A DNA stretch of 54,237 bases from Mnemiopsis leidyi. Lineage: Eukaryota > Ctenophora > Tentaculata > Lobata > Bolinopsidae. The notes beneath the pieces are model-generated. The model saw nothing but the letters and a program-made list of their open reading frames with translations, ran no database searches and had not been told where the DNA came from. Position numbers and translations under genes: made by a program. The stretch spans positions 54,206 through 108,442 of the forward strand of contig JH153469.1 in the NCBI GenBank assembly GCA_000226015.1. Reading direction: 5' to 3'. Positions 1 through 12,700 of the stretch are shown in pieces (the stretch's first letter is position 1; the number at the start of each line of letters is the position of its first letter).

Positions 1-229
1 TCCGAACTTACTAATATTGGTAAGTCTTGTTGTGTACTTGTCAGTGTCCGAACTTACTATTGGTAAGTTTTGTTGTGTACTTGTCAGTGTCCAAACTTAC
101 TATTGGTAAGTCTTGTTGTGTACTTGTCAGTGTCCGAACTTACTATTGGTAAGTCTTGTTGTGTACTTGTCAGTGTCCGAACTTACTATTGGTAAGTTTT
201 GTAATCTACTCCCAGTGTCCGAACGTGCT
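1..229 (+). repeat. 43-bp minisatellite seeded by an exon end and 5' splice site
   Basis: Units begin at 1, 47, 90, 133 and 176, with a degenerate sixth at 219. Each carries TTG|GTAAGT, a near-consensus donor, and TTGTCAG, an acceptor-like string. The first unit is the actual end of the Ig-gene exon (donor at 20) and has three extra bases; later units are copies of the exon tail plus the intron start. A small dyad, ACTTAC...GTAAGT, gives a GTAAGT on both strands of each unit. Confidence 0.9.
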
Positions 230-3200
230 ATCGGATAGTTTTTAATCCATCTAGAAATGATTTTTTCGTGGTTAAAACTGAAAATTGAAATCACGCTGAA
301 TTATGCTTAACGGGCCATGCGCGTCTAGAATTTCTCCGAAATTCACTGGCCCATTTGCTGAAATGCGTGAGCGCATCAACTCCCCGGCTGTAGGTTATTA
401 ACCTGCAAAATTATGCTCGAACTTTTAATTTCATGCTCATATCAAGGTTAATTGCATATCGCAGGCCGAAGTTCAACGGCCAATCTGTCATTTAGTAATC
501 GATATACCATAGAATCTTCATGATTAAATCTTAATTTATATGGTTGTCGACTCTTCAATGTGACTTCTTAAGAGTGAGATGATAGTATTTTATCAAAGCT
601 TAGCACAAAATTTTAATTACAAAATCAAATTATTTCACAGTTTGGTATCATAACGACGTCCAAGTGTCAAATACAACAACCGAGATTGGACAAGCAGAAG
701 CAAAGCAGATATTACGGGTCAGTAGTGTTTTGGAAATTTCATGTTTATGTCTTAATAGAAATGCGGTTTTTCTGGGGAAGGATCACAAATTTTTCGTATG
801 ATGTGACAGCGATTGTCCAACGATTAGAACAATTGCATTATTACAATGTCCAATGAAAAGTAAATTACGGCCGATTCATAAGCTCATATCGAACAGCGCT
901 AGATTCAGCTTGGGATATTTGAGACAGTTCGTGACCCCTCCTCAAGAAAACCGTTCTCTATAAATGAATAAAACGTTTATAAAGAAGAGAACCTTTTTTC
1001 TCCAACCTTATATTTTTAAAATGACAAATTAAGCGCCACAACTAATGTGACCTTGTCGACCTACATCATATTCTTATGTCTGGAATACCCCGCCAGTTGT
1101 AGACGTCGGCCATCCCAGTTCTAGGTAGAAGTCTGCAGTGCTCTGTACTCTGTAGTGCGCTCCGTCGTATATTATGTCAGATTTTAAACTGTCGCGACTT
1201 TCTGGGTCGCGTTATTTATCGCTGTCTTCAGGGTGTGTTGACGCTATGAACTATTTCAACTAAATCTTACCATGTATCAAAGTTTACTACACTATACAGA
1301 ATATATAGTAGCACACATCAGTAGTGCACTGCATAATAAGCAACATGATCCCGATATGAAGGTTGATTATGTCAATGTCAACAACATTATAAGATACATG
1401 GTAACTTCAATTTCATGTGATTGCCTAAGGTAGTAAGGTGCTCATCTCCCAAAGTCTGCACCGAGGTACCGAAATAGCGACCTAGGGACCACTTACTAGG
1501 GGGTAAGTCCGGTAGGGACCACTTACTAGGGGGTAAGTCCGGTAGGGACCTTGTAGGGGGTAGACATAAACAGATGTGTGTTTCCAGAGAATTACGCCAG
1601 TATGTTTCCAGAGAATTACACCAGTGTGTTTCCAGAGAATTACACCAGTGTATTTCCAGAGAATTACACCAGTGTGTTTCCAGAGAATTACACCAGTGTG
1701 TTTCCAGAGAATTACACCAGTGTGTTTCCAGAGAATTACACCAGTGTGTTTCCAGAGAATTACACCAGTGTGTTTCCAGAGAATTACACCAGTGTATTTC
1801 CAGGTGGAAGATCCCAGTCTGGAAGCAGCAGGGACGTACCGCTGTATCGCCACCTCAAACATATACACTCTGTGGAGTTACCCCGTCGACGTAACTGTTG
1901 TTAAGCAGCCAACAATCTCTGTTTCTCCAGCGGTAACAATCTTTCAAGAGTATTTTGTTTTTTAAAGTGTCCGCGTGTCATAAAATTGTTGGAGAGATAC
2001 AATTCATTAATCTTTATTTGATCCCCAGATGTTACAAGCATCACCACAGAGAATCACTGCAAGCATCCCACATAGCATCACTACAAGCATCCCACACAGC
2101 ACCACTACAAACATCCCTCGACCCCTCAGGTGTACAAATCAGAAGTAGGTGCGACAGTGATATTTTCCTGTGTAGTGGAGAACATAGACGGGGTGAGAGG
2201 GGAAGATTGGGGGGTGGTTTACAAGGTTATACAGGAGGACGAGGAGTATGGAGACGTGCCTGTATCACTTCCTGCAGGTTTAGAGATCGTCCTTCTCCCC
2301 TTACTTCCTTATTGCTTATTTTTGTTTTGTTTCTCCTTACATTACTATCCGCTCTTGTGATAGCTCTACAGTAACCTCTCCATTAATTCCTACGCAACTT
2401 GCAGAGTCAGAAGAGGAGGGTCTACTCTACATCCCGGACTTGGAGACAGAACCTGCAGTCAGATGTATGACGTCACCGTCTCTGCACGTGCAGCCTGTCT
2501 TTAGAGACGCGCGTGTCGTGCACGTCAAACAACCTCCTGTTTCCGTCAAAGTTGTCTCCAACAAACCGTGAGTAGTCTCTTTTTGTCTCGTTCCAAACTA
2601 TCAAACTAAAGAATTATATGATACAAAATTATCCGGCCAAACTACTTTTAAGCGGGCTACGTTATCCATTGGCAGCATATCGAAGCACTATACTACCAAA
2701 CTGAACTACATTATTATCTCCACAATTATTAGGAGGTACACTGAGGGGGAGACCCTGATTATCCGCTGTGTTATTGACCATATGGTACTGGGCGGGTCTT
2801 CAGTAAATATTTTCTGGAAACGTGGAAATGTTGTGATATCGGGTGCGAGGAGCGCCGGGAGACTGGAGGATGGGCCGGTTGCTGAGAGATACTCTACTAG
2901 CAGCTCAGGTTCGTCATTTTTATTGGCGGGGGACCGCAAAATGTAGGAGAAGGGTGGAAAATGTAAATTTTGATAAATGGGTACTCTTAGGATAATTTTG
3001 AATAAATTGACTTGAATTTGAAATAAACCTCGAGTAAAATATTATTACATAATGATTACTTACACAGAAAACCAAACTACTGAGGTCTTGGTTATCGAGG
3101 AATTGACGAGAGATAGTTCGGGGATGTACACCTGTGTATTTGACGGCGGAGAAATGGGTGAGTGTCCTACTAAGTTACGAAAACCAAACCCGATCTATCA

Positions 3201-3793
3201 TTTGCTGTACAATCAGATGAGAATTAGCAGCAATCCAAGTGACAAGTAACAGAGTAGCTAAAGTCATCCTGTCTGATACTTGACCGAACTTACTGTTAAC
3301 TTCTAGTTACGCGTGACTGACAATTCTACCACAAGATTGGTAGTTCAGGCACACTTAAGTGTTCCCCAATCCCGTTCCCACGCTTCCTTGTCAGGCTTGA
3401 CAGGCTTGTCAGGCTTGTCAGGCTTGTGGTGAAGTTGTCCGGCATTCACCTCCCTCATGTTCCCTTGTTTGTCAGGAAGATACGAGGACAGTTACCACAT
3501 TACAGTTCACCCAGCCGCTCCTATCAACACGATAGCTATCATCTTAGCTGTGTGCTTTGTTCTTATCCTAGTGATCACCATGGTAAGTCATCTGCTGCTA
3601 GGTTGTAGCTCACGATGTTTAGCTTTTCTAAATTATTTGGTAGTTTTCTGATCTGATGACTTAATAACTATTTTAGTATTTTTACGTCGCCAGGACCTCT
3701 CAAAGTACGGCTAGCAGAATTAATATCAGAATTAATATTGATTCAGATTTTATTGCTCTCAATCCCTACTACTCAGAGAGTTTCTCTCATTAA
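1..3793 (+). CDS. Ig-superfamily single-pass membrane protein (5' partial)
   Basis: Exons, phase-checked: 1-19 (partial), 641-717, 1804-1932, 2130-2277, 2405-2567, 2733-2908, 3068-3157, 3476-3582, 3677-3793 (TAA); 341 visible residues. Three Ig-like domains are seen. Domain 1 has WYHNDVQV and the F-strand AAGTYRCIA. Domain 2 has GATVIFSC and a later AVRCM. Domain 3 has GETLIIRC, IFWKRG and RDSSGMYTC. A membrane segment follows (INTIAIILAVCFVLILVITM), then a roughly 39-residue cytoplasmic tail ending NPYYSESFSH. The tail has tyrosines but no clear ITIM (I/V/L-x-Y-x-x-L). The architecture fits cell-surface adhesion or recognition; allorecognition-type proteins are one possibility, unproven. The signal peptide and any earlier Ig domains lie left of the window. 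Four tandem arrays lie on or near its splice sites. The one weak point is exon 1-19, which is very short here but joins in frame to exon 641. Confidence 0.8.
718..1482. other. Ig-gene intron body
   Basis: Most of the intron between exons 641-717 (donor GTCAGT) and 1804-1932. I see no coding potential, RNA gene or mobile element in this part; the repeats that fill its last 320 bases are listed separately. Confidence 0.6.
1483..1560. repeat. 30-bp tandem repeat with GTAAGT dyad
   Basis: Two full 30-bp units at 1483 and 1513 and a truncated third. The core ACTTACTAGGGGGTAAGT is an imperfect dyad closely resembling ACTTACTATTGGTAAGT of the 1-229 array, although the flanks differ. It is intronic, with no exon seen ending here. 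Confidence 0.8.
1574..1803 (+). repeat. 24-bp minisatellite built from a 3' splice site
   Basis: TTTCCAG recurs every 24 bases at 1581, 1605, 1629, 1653, 1677, 1701, 1725, 1749, 1773 and 1797. The last one is the acceptor of Ig exon 1804-1932. The unit is a multiple of three and stop-free in all three forward frames. In the Ig frame it encodes RITPVCFQ, read straight into VEDPSLEAAGTYRC. Whether the repeats are intron or occasionally exon cannot be told from DNA. Confidence 0.9.
2031..2118 (+). repeat. 24-bp repeat next to an Ig-gene acceptor
   Basis: About 3.5 imperfect units containing CAAGCATCCCACA lie in the intron just before the acceptor CCCCTCAG at 2122-2129 of exon 2130-2277. The units are C-rich, so they extend a pyrimidine-rich stretch before the splice site. 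Confidence 0.75.
3388..3428 (+). repeat. 9-bp TTGTCAGGC repeat upstream of an acceptor
   Basis: TTGTCAG or TTGACAG occurs at 3388, 3397, 3406 and 3415. The real acceptor of the transmembrane exon, TTTGTCAG, ends at 3475. The repeats look like copies of that 3' splice-site string, 54 bases or more upstream of it. Confidence 0.75.
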
Positions 3794-5994
3794 ACACGTC
3801 AATATTTAAAAATTTGCACCGATCATCGAATTTTGGTTCTTGACTGATATCAACTAACCTTCAACTCTTTAAACTGACAACCAATGATATCTCGCGAGTT
3901 GATGATATGGATACTGTTAGATAACCCTTACCTTCGTGACAAGTTTATCAGATACCTATCATTCCCCTTTCAGCTGCTTGCTAATTGTTTTTGTCGGCAA
4001 ACATGATGACTAATAGAATTGAGATTATATCTGAAATAACCAAAGTTCTAAAATTATAAGTTGCATGATGATCACCGCTTATGCAATATCCTTGGTTTTT
4101 GGGCAATTTGGCTTTAAAAGGAAGATATCAGTCAACCTTACTGCGTTAACGTATCTATCTTTGCAAAATATGCAATTCGAAAAACAATGACATATTATAT
4201 GAATAATGCGAATTACTTGTGCTCTAGTTTAATTCGTATCAAAAATTGTTTAAAGAAAAATTGTTTGCGGGAGCGTTGACTTACATGACTTATTGTTCGA
4301 GGTGGTTATTGGCACTTAAAAATTCAGAGATCTGTTTTAGTCTATTGCTCCATAGCACGGTTACTTTCAGGGTGTTGTATTGGCACTCATAGTACAGAGA
4401 TCAAAAACGTTTTCCTACTCGGTAGCTGAGAAGCAAGGATCTCCAACAATGAACAAAACTTCTCTGTAAAACAGATACTGACGCAAGTAAAGTTAAATCA
4501 TTCTTTCATAATATTTCACCACATCACAAGGTCCAGAATCCAGATAACAAAGTTAATTGATTGTTATTAGATCAATGGTTATAAACTACGCTGCTTTTAA
4601 ACGAAGTCAACGTTTATTTCAGGACGTACTTCACAGATGTGTGGTGTTTTGAAATCTCCACCAATCAAAACCAAGACCAAGACGAAAAGTGATGAAAGTA
4701 TAAAAATCTTCGTCTTGGATCCTTCTCTAATTGGTTTAAAGATAAATCAGTTGCAACATGAGAACGGAATGAAAAAACGGAGTTGAGATTCTAAGAATGC
4801 CTAAAGCTGTCAATGAATCAGCGCCAGGCAATTATTTCCCTGCGTGTTATTCCTAGCGTCCTATACTGTCACGCTGCTCGGTTACAGGTGATACCAGTAA
4901 CTGAATTTTGTAAACCTAAGACTAAACTGGAAGTAAAATACATAGGTTTAAGTACTTTTTCAGACAATCATAGACCGCCCGCGTTGTTTTTGTGTCTTTT
5001 GAATTTGGAGCTTTTTGATGGAACGAGTGATGCATGAAATTTTTTAGTTGATATTTGTATTTTGTATATGAGTTGTATTCGAGTCTTAAATTTTGATGGA
5101 ATTGTTTATTATTGAGTTATATTTGTAAATGTTGTAACATACTTTTGGTTGTATAGAAACTGAGAATTGTTTAAATTATTCGGTCACAGAAACTCAGAAA
5201 TAGACATTGTTTCTAGCTCATTGCCAACTCTTACATTAAACCTTCATTTTAAAAGATCTGAGGTTGATTTACTGAATAAAGTATACCCTAATCAACCAAA
5301 AAACATAGAAATATTATCATTTTTTACTCGAAAGAAAACGAGGATTTTAATTTCAACACCTCAGACGGATGGCAAGGGAAGCATGAATAGTTAAAATACT
5401 AGAAGTTTCGAGGTTTAATCTGTATATTCTACGATGGCAAAGAGTAAAAAGCCAAGTGCAGCAAAGTCAAGGTTTGAATTAGATAATTTTAACAATAGAA
5501 TTATTCATAATCATAAGTTGGATAATTATGTTTTGTTAAAATCATGCCCAACAAAAGTGTACTCGACGCGGAACCAATATACGGTAGGAAGATAGCACGT
5601 TGGTCCATGAGCCTTTTAAGCCTTAGTCGTCAGCAATGAAACAGTCGCACGTCTCATGACCTTTTCGTTATAGCTCTTGCTTCAAAGAAAATAACGGTAA
5701 CTTAAGTACCACATACCACGTATCACGACAAAAATAAACGAGCTGTAGTTCACAACTCCGTCTCGTTACTCGTACAGAAGTGTCACGTGTCGTATCATGT
5801 AATAGACACGTCTTCGTGGACAAGTTCTTCACACGAGTTGTCACGTCAGTAGACAGCGTGTGAACGTAGTTCAAAGTCCCTTCCCTTGTTTAATCAAAAT
5901 AGGTGATTGATTTAGGGACTTCCAGCTGTTGAATCCAAGCAGATGGATTAATCACATATAGCACGATACCATAGTGACGCTTTCTTAAAAGCAG

Positions 5995-6190
5995 TTTGCA
6001 GACTCAAATCGTATATTAACTCAAATCCTGATATCGACTCAAATTCTAATCAAATATCAACTGAAATCTTAATATCAACTGAAATCCTAATATCAATTCA
6101 AATCCTAATATCCATTTAAATCGTAATATCAACTCGAATCCTAATATCAACTCAAACCCTAAAATAAACTCAAATTCTTATACATATCAA
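5995..6190. repeat. degenerate ~20-bp repeat (AACTCAAATCCTAATATC)
   Basis: About ten diverged units based on AACTCAAATCCTAATATC run head to tail. No exon or splice site is near; this is an ordinary intergenic minisatellite and a useful contrast to the splice-site arrays. Confidence 0.8.
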
Positions 6191-6221
6191 CTCTAAATTA
6201 TCATACTGTATCGATCGACAA

Positions 6222-6250
6222 GTCACGTGACTCAAGGGGTGTCACGTGAC
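6222..6250. promoter_or_regulatory. paired GTCACGTGAC E-box decamers
   Basis: Two perfect palindromic decamers, GTCACGTGAC, start 19 bases apart. This matches the bHLH-zip (MITF/TFE/USF, CLEAR-like) consensus. They lie upstream of OGFOD3. The function is inferred. Confidence 0.45.
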
Positions 6251-6742
6251 CTCGTTAGGCTTACCAATGTCCTAATTGGGAAAAGAGCTGCTCTCGAGCA
6301 AGCCTCTCAGATGGTGACGAAGGCAGACCATATTAGGAAGAGAAGGGGCTCATATCCTTATATGTACGGTCAAAATAGTTTTTCCCGATTCTTATACGTA
6401 TGACACGCCCATTTTCTTAAATGTTTATGCCATCGTAATCAGGAGATCACCGGCTACACAACGGTACTTAACCCCAAAATTTGTTTTAATATGACTGAAA
6501 AACTTGGTTCACCATTAAACGAATAATGTACTAAAAAACAAATAGACAAGGCATCATCAATTGAGCTCCAACTATTTAGCTATTCCCAAGATCATATAAC
6601 CAGTTCTTCTTCTACCTTTCTACAAAACGCTTTGTTAAAATATTCGACAGTTTCTAGTTAGGAATTGTCACTTCATGTCACATAGTGCTGGAAGTTTAAT
6701 TCAATTTCTGTCAGGGTGGTTCCCCGAGATTGAATAGTTATT

Positions 6743-9700
6743 ATGACAACATGCGCATTCATTAACAGCTGCAACCTCAGTGGAAGCGAAGAAGGTTTAC
6801 AGCCGGTAGTTAACAGCCTGCCCCGGATCCTCTTTACCTTCCTCATTGCGGGTGCAGCCATCTTGTACCGGCTACAGCCGCTCTGGAGGGAAAACCCCAA
6901 CGCCATGGTCCTGGCGATGTGGAACTCTACCGTGGGAACAAATGGGATGGTACAGAAGGTAACCTGTCCTGAAAATCAGAAAGTAGAATATTCAGGTGAG
7001 TGGAACTTGATTGCCGGTCTTGTCGAGTAATGCGAGTGTTATCAACTTTCGGATGTGAGGTAATACATACTTACATACTTTATGTAATCGTCAGTAAAAT
7101 TCAGACGAACTTGAAATTCGAAGTATTTAATTTGTTCAAGTATTTAATCTGTTCAAGTATTTAGTGTACTAATGGAATATTGCGTGGTGATTCCATCTTT
7201 CGTGAAGGTGATTTAGCAAGCATTTAAGCCTTTTATTTTGTGAGAGAAACTGCATGAACGCTGAACAGGGAATTTATGAAGTTGTTCCTTAACGCAATCT
7301 AAACCTAATTTCCAATCTCCATATATGGGCGTTGAGGGGGGAGGGGATGGGGCTTTTCACGACCCAAAGCAAAGTTTTGGTGAGTGCCGAAATTGCACAG
7401 GGCTTGATCAAGTGAAGCGCTATTTCAAATACATGAGGAGGGTTATTTCAATCCAATTATAACATCCTAACTATTTGCAGGTTGTGAAGCAGCAACTTGT
7501 GGTAGATACATCTTAGATCGCCTTGTCACTAACGAGGAAGCAGAGAAACTTATCGCTATAGCTGAGAAAGGAATGTCTCTTGGAGGTGGCTCTGGAGGGG
7601 TAATATTGACCTTTGCACATTTCAATCAAAGTCTAACATCCTCAAATTTAAGAGCTTTTTACTTTAATTCTAGACAATTATTGTGAATAATTTTGGCATC
7701 GTAACTATAAAACTGAGATGCTTCTTTACAAGCCACCTTATAGTTGCGATATCTCGACAATTTAATCGGAAGTCGAGTAATGACCGCTTTAAAAATGCTA
7801 ATTTTATTGCAAAATACACTATATTTCGAAAAATGCACATAATTTAGAATAATACACGTATTTTGAAAACGTGCTAACAATTCTGACGTCCTGCCGCAGA
7901 TGTTATTTATTTGATAGTACCACGTGTTCCTGCTTATTGAATGGTCTTACTCCGCTGTCCATTGCTGATGCAAACAAACTTCCATGATTTTAACGGTCTT
8001 AATTGTATATTTCACTTATACGACACAAAAATGAGCCAAGTGAAATTATGGGGATGTGTCGACCGTTGGGTTAAAAACAGAGCCTATAGAGAAAGGTATT
8101 TTGGGAAGGGGTCACAAATTGCGACCCATTAGAAGCGGGAAAACAGTGCTTTCTAGCTTCTCATTTGTTAAATTTTGGAACCTTCCCCAACAATACCTTT
8201 CCTATGTTCTTATTTTATGGTCGTCATATCAGGTTGAACTTGATTTGAGTATTAAGTAAAAACCTGGCGACAACATTATACGAACTAGACATAGATTATT
8301 CAATTAAGATATTGAAATTGAAAACTTCAGGCGACCATTCTAGATTTACACAGCGGAGCACTGTCAGTCGGAACCAAGTTTGCGGACGTCCGTGAGTAAG
8401 TTACTTCAACTCTTTACTTAAGTTTTCAGAAAAATGCATTAAGAAGTTTAAACCAGCAGATTAATTGCTCACAACGCTAAATGTTAATAACCATACGAAA
8501 ATGTCCTCCAGGCTTGCTAAGAAGAGCGGTATCAAAGAGTTATTCAGTTACGAAGATCTGAAATTGTACCGATCTGTCAAAAATCGAATACAGGTCACGT
8601 TTTGAAAGTTTGCTTTGATATGTTATTTCTTGGGCGCGAGGGAAGTTTGATGTAATTTATAAAACGTTATTTCTGGGGAATGATTTCACATGATTGACCT
8701 CTCTTTGGTGCTACATGTTGCCTCCTTCTGGATAAACCTTGTAAAAAGTTGCCCGAGAACTTTATTAAAAGCTAGATAGTGTAACATTGGAACTTAATTG
8801 GGTACACAATCTTTTGACCTTGTTAAGTGTGTGTATGGGTACGTGGCCAGTCTTGTGGCGAAGTTTTCGGTCACGAGTAATTATAATACTGTGCCTTTAA
8901 GTTCAGTTCTTTTGTACAAGTTAAAAACTTTATCAAGAGACTAATAGGCTTTTGTACAAGTTGAAAACTTTATCAAGATGTATGGGAGACTGGAAAGCTA
9001 TTGACTTCCTAAAGCAGTTAACCCTATGTCCATCCCAAAGAATCCTCAATAAATGTGTTAACATTTTGTAGTGTTAGAACAGTTTAAAGTATTTCTGCAT
9101 CTACATCTTATCACTCTCATCCGTTAGAGATTTAATCTTGAGCTAAAAAATTCAGGTGGAAATAGAGAAGAAATGGAAGATTGGTCCCGGAAAACTAAAA
9201 CTTACAAAACCTACTTTCTTCTCACGAATGACAGACAGGCGCCCAAGCACAGTTCACGACGAATATTGGCACGTTCACACTGATACGGTAAATGCTACTA
9301 AACATGCGGGTTTTGTCAAGGTTCCTAATTCCTCCAAATACCAACAGATCGTTAGAAGACGTGGAGTCTCGCAAGGCTATCCGCTTAATGGTCACGTGAC
9401 TGAAGAGGATGAAAATGTAAAGCGCGAACAGAAAGTTTAGTACATCTCAGCGCTAGTGCAGCACGAGAACGCGCGCGCCGCGCAGCCAATTTAAATTGTT
9501 AATAACTCAATATTTTAATCAATGTAACGTAAGTTGATCAATGTAAGTTAAATATTAACTTGAGGGTTAAGTGGTATGCTTTTTCAATTTACCGAAGAGT
9601 GCCATTGACTGTTAATATTTTGGCTATTGACAGAAAGAAGTCATGATATGAGATATCACTCGACGCTATGTTTTGTGCGTTATTCTTATTGTGTATTATT

Positions 9701-12700
9701 AATTTTAAAATGAAGAAATTGATCAGTGGAAACACTTGTCAACTCAGACATTACTCTAGCACTTTATATCTGTTCTGAAGTCTTAGTACTCGTGGACAAA
9801 GAACATAAAATGTAAGAAAATTCCATTTATCAAATAAAATCTTATCTTCAGGAGCAGTACGATAGATTCCACTATACCTCTCTGCTCTACCTCAACACTT
9901 ATCATACTGACTTTAAGGGCGGACGCTTCATGTTCGATTCGCCTGGAAACAACAACACTGTTCACCCAAAAGCAGGTACAGTTGTCCGTTAAAATAGGTG
10001 TTTCAAGGTAGAGGTTTTTTGACATTGCTTAGATTTCACAAGACGAAAATCTTAAATCTGTGCGGTATTTCTCTTTATCATGTCAAGGGTAGCCAATATT
10101 GAAACTGTTGGACGTCGTTACAATACGTGTTGTTACAGAACAAGTTTGGCTGAAACCTACAGACGTGTTACGTATATATGTACAGTAAACCCTCGATTTA
10201 CCGGGCCTCTCGGGGGAAAGGGTTGAGGCCCGGTAAATAGAGGGGCCCGGTAAATAGAGTTTGACCAAAATATGGCCTAATTTTGGCCAAAAATATGGCC
10301 TAATTTTGGCCAAAAATAGTAACTTAAGTTATTGACAGTTATACGTAAACATAATCCTGATCAAATTTATTGATAAAGTGCTCTTTGAGTGATTTAGAAA
10401 TGTGAGAATGGATCGGGGCATTATTTCCAATAGATCTGAGTCACATATATCAGTACACGTGCATGTTAAGGCTATATCATGGTGTCAGATCAAATGGCGA
10501 AGAGATACCATTACNNNNNNNNNNTCTCGTGTATCTTTATCAGGACAGTATAACATGCTTTAATTGGGTACAGAAGAAGCCGTATAATTTAACGACCATG
10601 AGATAACAAGCTTTGACATGTGACACGCAAATAAAAGACGGGAACAATGTTTTGTGCGAAAATATTGAAAAATTTCGGGGGAAAGGAAGGAGGCCCGATA
10701 AATAGAGGGACACGGTAAATAGAGGCCCGGTAAATGGAGGGTTTACTGTATATATATATATATATATATAAATTTCAGATATATCTGAAATTTGCTACCA
10801 AGATATCTTTAAGATATCTCCGAGAGCCAAATTTTTCTAGCCACTTTCCTGCGACCCAGTAGTAACCTCTCCTTGGAAAACATTTGTGTTGAGTAGCAAA
10901 CTTGTCCCAGATCCCGTAAGATAACCCGTGGCACAAGCGTATCACCCACACCCAACAACAACCAGAGCACTTCTGAATTTTTTGTTTTAGTTAAACAAAG
11001 CGTGTGAAATGAACGTATGTACCTACGTTTTAATAGTTAGTTAGTAGTTAATTGTTAGTACCCAATTTTTTCCTACATATTCTATCAATCTTTAACTTAA
11101 CTTCTATTATGAGTGTTTTAAGTTTTATCTGAAGATTTGATATCATATTTGATATAATACAGTATATTTGAATGAAATTTTGAGAAAACATTGGCCGTGC
11201 GAAGTAAAAGCCGGTCACAAATCACTTCAACTATCGTTTTTCCAGAAAATGTCCAATATTTCTGGTAATTCTACCAGCAGTCATAACCACACTGGCACCA
11301 CCAACGATACTGATAGGGATAACACTTTGGAACGTGTTATCTTGGGGACCTGGTGTGTGCTGACGTTCATCTTCGCCTTTCCTGGAAGTATTCTCACTCT
11401 ATACGGATCTCTAAGATGCAAAATTTTCCGCCTCAACCGTGTGTCCCGGGTCCTCATAAACAACATAGCTGTAGCGGATTTGGGATTCTCCATCTTCGTA
11501 ATCTTGCCGGTCTTGATGGCCATCTTATTCAATGATTGGATCTTCGGAGATGTTCACTGCAAGGTGACGCAAGTTTTGGAGGAAATTCTCGCATTGGCTG
11601 ACTTCAACATGATCTTCGCTTTCTCCCTGTCAAAGTTAGCTATCGTTATGTACCCCCTGAATTCAAAGACCTGGTCTCAGACCAGGGCATATCTGATTGT
11701 TATCCTGATGTGGATCATTGCCATCCTCATCGGACTACAATGCGAAGTGTTCATTTCCATTGGTATGCAGAACATGTCCAGTTTTGACAAGAGTAATGGA
11801 ATTTTTATGTGCACACTAAAGCCGGATGAAAACCATGACCTTGTTTATACTCTAGAGGCGGTCGAGTTTTCTCTCCTAACTCTACTTCCCGTGGTAGCAG
11901 TCTCAATCTCCTCCGTCCTTCTCCTCTTCCTCGCTAACAAACACCAGAATATCAAGAAAGAAGCGATTTTGGCTGTTCTCGTCATCTCAGGAGTCTACTG
12001 TATCTGTGCTCTTCCTTTAGGCCTGCTCTTTGTCTTTGATCTAGAGGACATCACGGTGATGAAGCAGATAGCTTACTACGCTCCTTTTCTCAACAGCGCC
12101 GCCAACTTTCCAATCTACTGCTTGTCACTCCGAACTGTCCGTAAGTTTGCCATGAATAAGATCGGCTGGATCAGCAGCGGTCTGAGCCGGGAGAAGGAAC
12201 TTAACAAAATCCGCATGAAGACGTTGGGACTTAACCGCTCCAACTCTAACGCTACTCCCGCTGTCCTAATGAACCCCACTCTAAAATATACTGCCACCTC
12301 GGTTTGATTATTGGATCTCCTAAACTTGGACAAAGGAAACAGCTGAAATTAAAATGAGGCTTTTACATCCAACCACTCGTAAAAACAAATTAAACACGAA
12401 TTAACAATTTAGCAACTACCTTTGATATCAGAGTCAAGAGTTGAACTTATTGACCTTTGACCCTATATAGTATTTCTTTATTGACATTTGACAATTTTCA
12501 TTCGATTCTACAACAATTTGCATTCCGAGCACATTTCTTACCCCAAAATGACCTGAAAGAGTAAATAAGATAGCAATTTCGGTACAAAAATTTGATTGTT
12601 ACCGCGTTTAACCTACGATTACATTCGGTTTGTGAAAACTTAACAGCGCTGCCATAAGTCTTTTATAATAATTCTTTATCTCGTCATTTTTAGTATCAAA

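Larger units (their letters stand above)
3794..6742. other. intergenic, Ig gene to OGFOD3
   Basis: Short unsupported ORFs only. It holds a degenerate repeat at 5995-6190 and two GTCACGTGAC decamers at 6222-6231 and 6241-6250, roughly 500 bases before the OGFOD3 start. No RNA gene or intact element recognised. Confidence 0.6.

Noticed and set aside
1..229. CRISPR-like direct repeats
   Set aside because: The units are contiguous with no unique spacers, and the DNA is animal nuclear with introns; this is a minisatellite.
1482..1965. Long open frames on both strands over the 24-bp array
   Set aside because: A stop-free repeat whose length is a multiple of three is open in several frames automatically. 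Only the frame joining the Ig exon has any support.
8392..8393. GTGAGT donor for OGFOD3 exon 3
   Set aside because: Gives the wrong phase for exon 4; the GTAAGT donor at 8396 keeps the family sequence in frame.
11168..11248. Upstream in-frame ATG of the GPCR
   Set aside because: The 27 extra residues are unlike a receptor N-terminus and an acceptor-like TTTTTCCAG lies just before the ATG at 11249.
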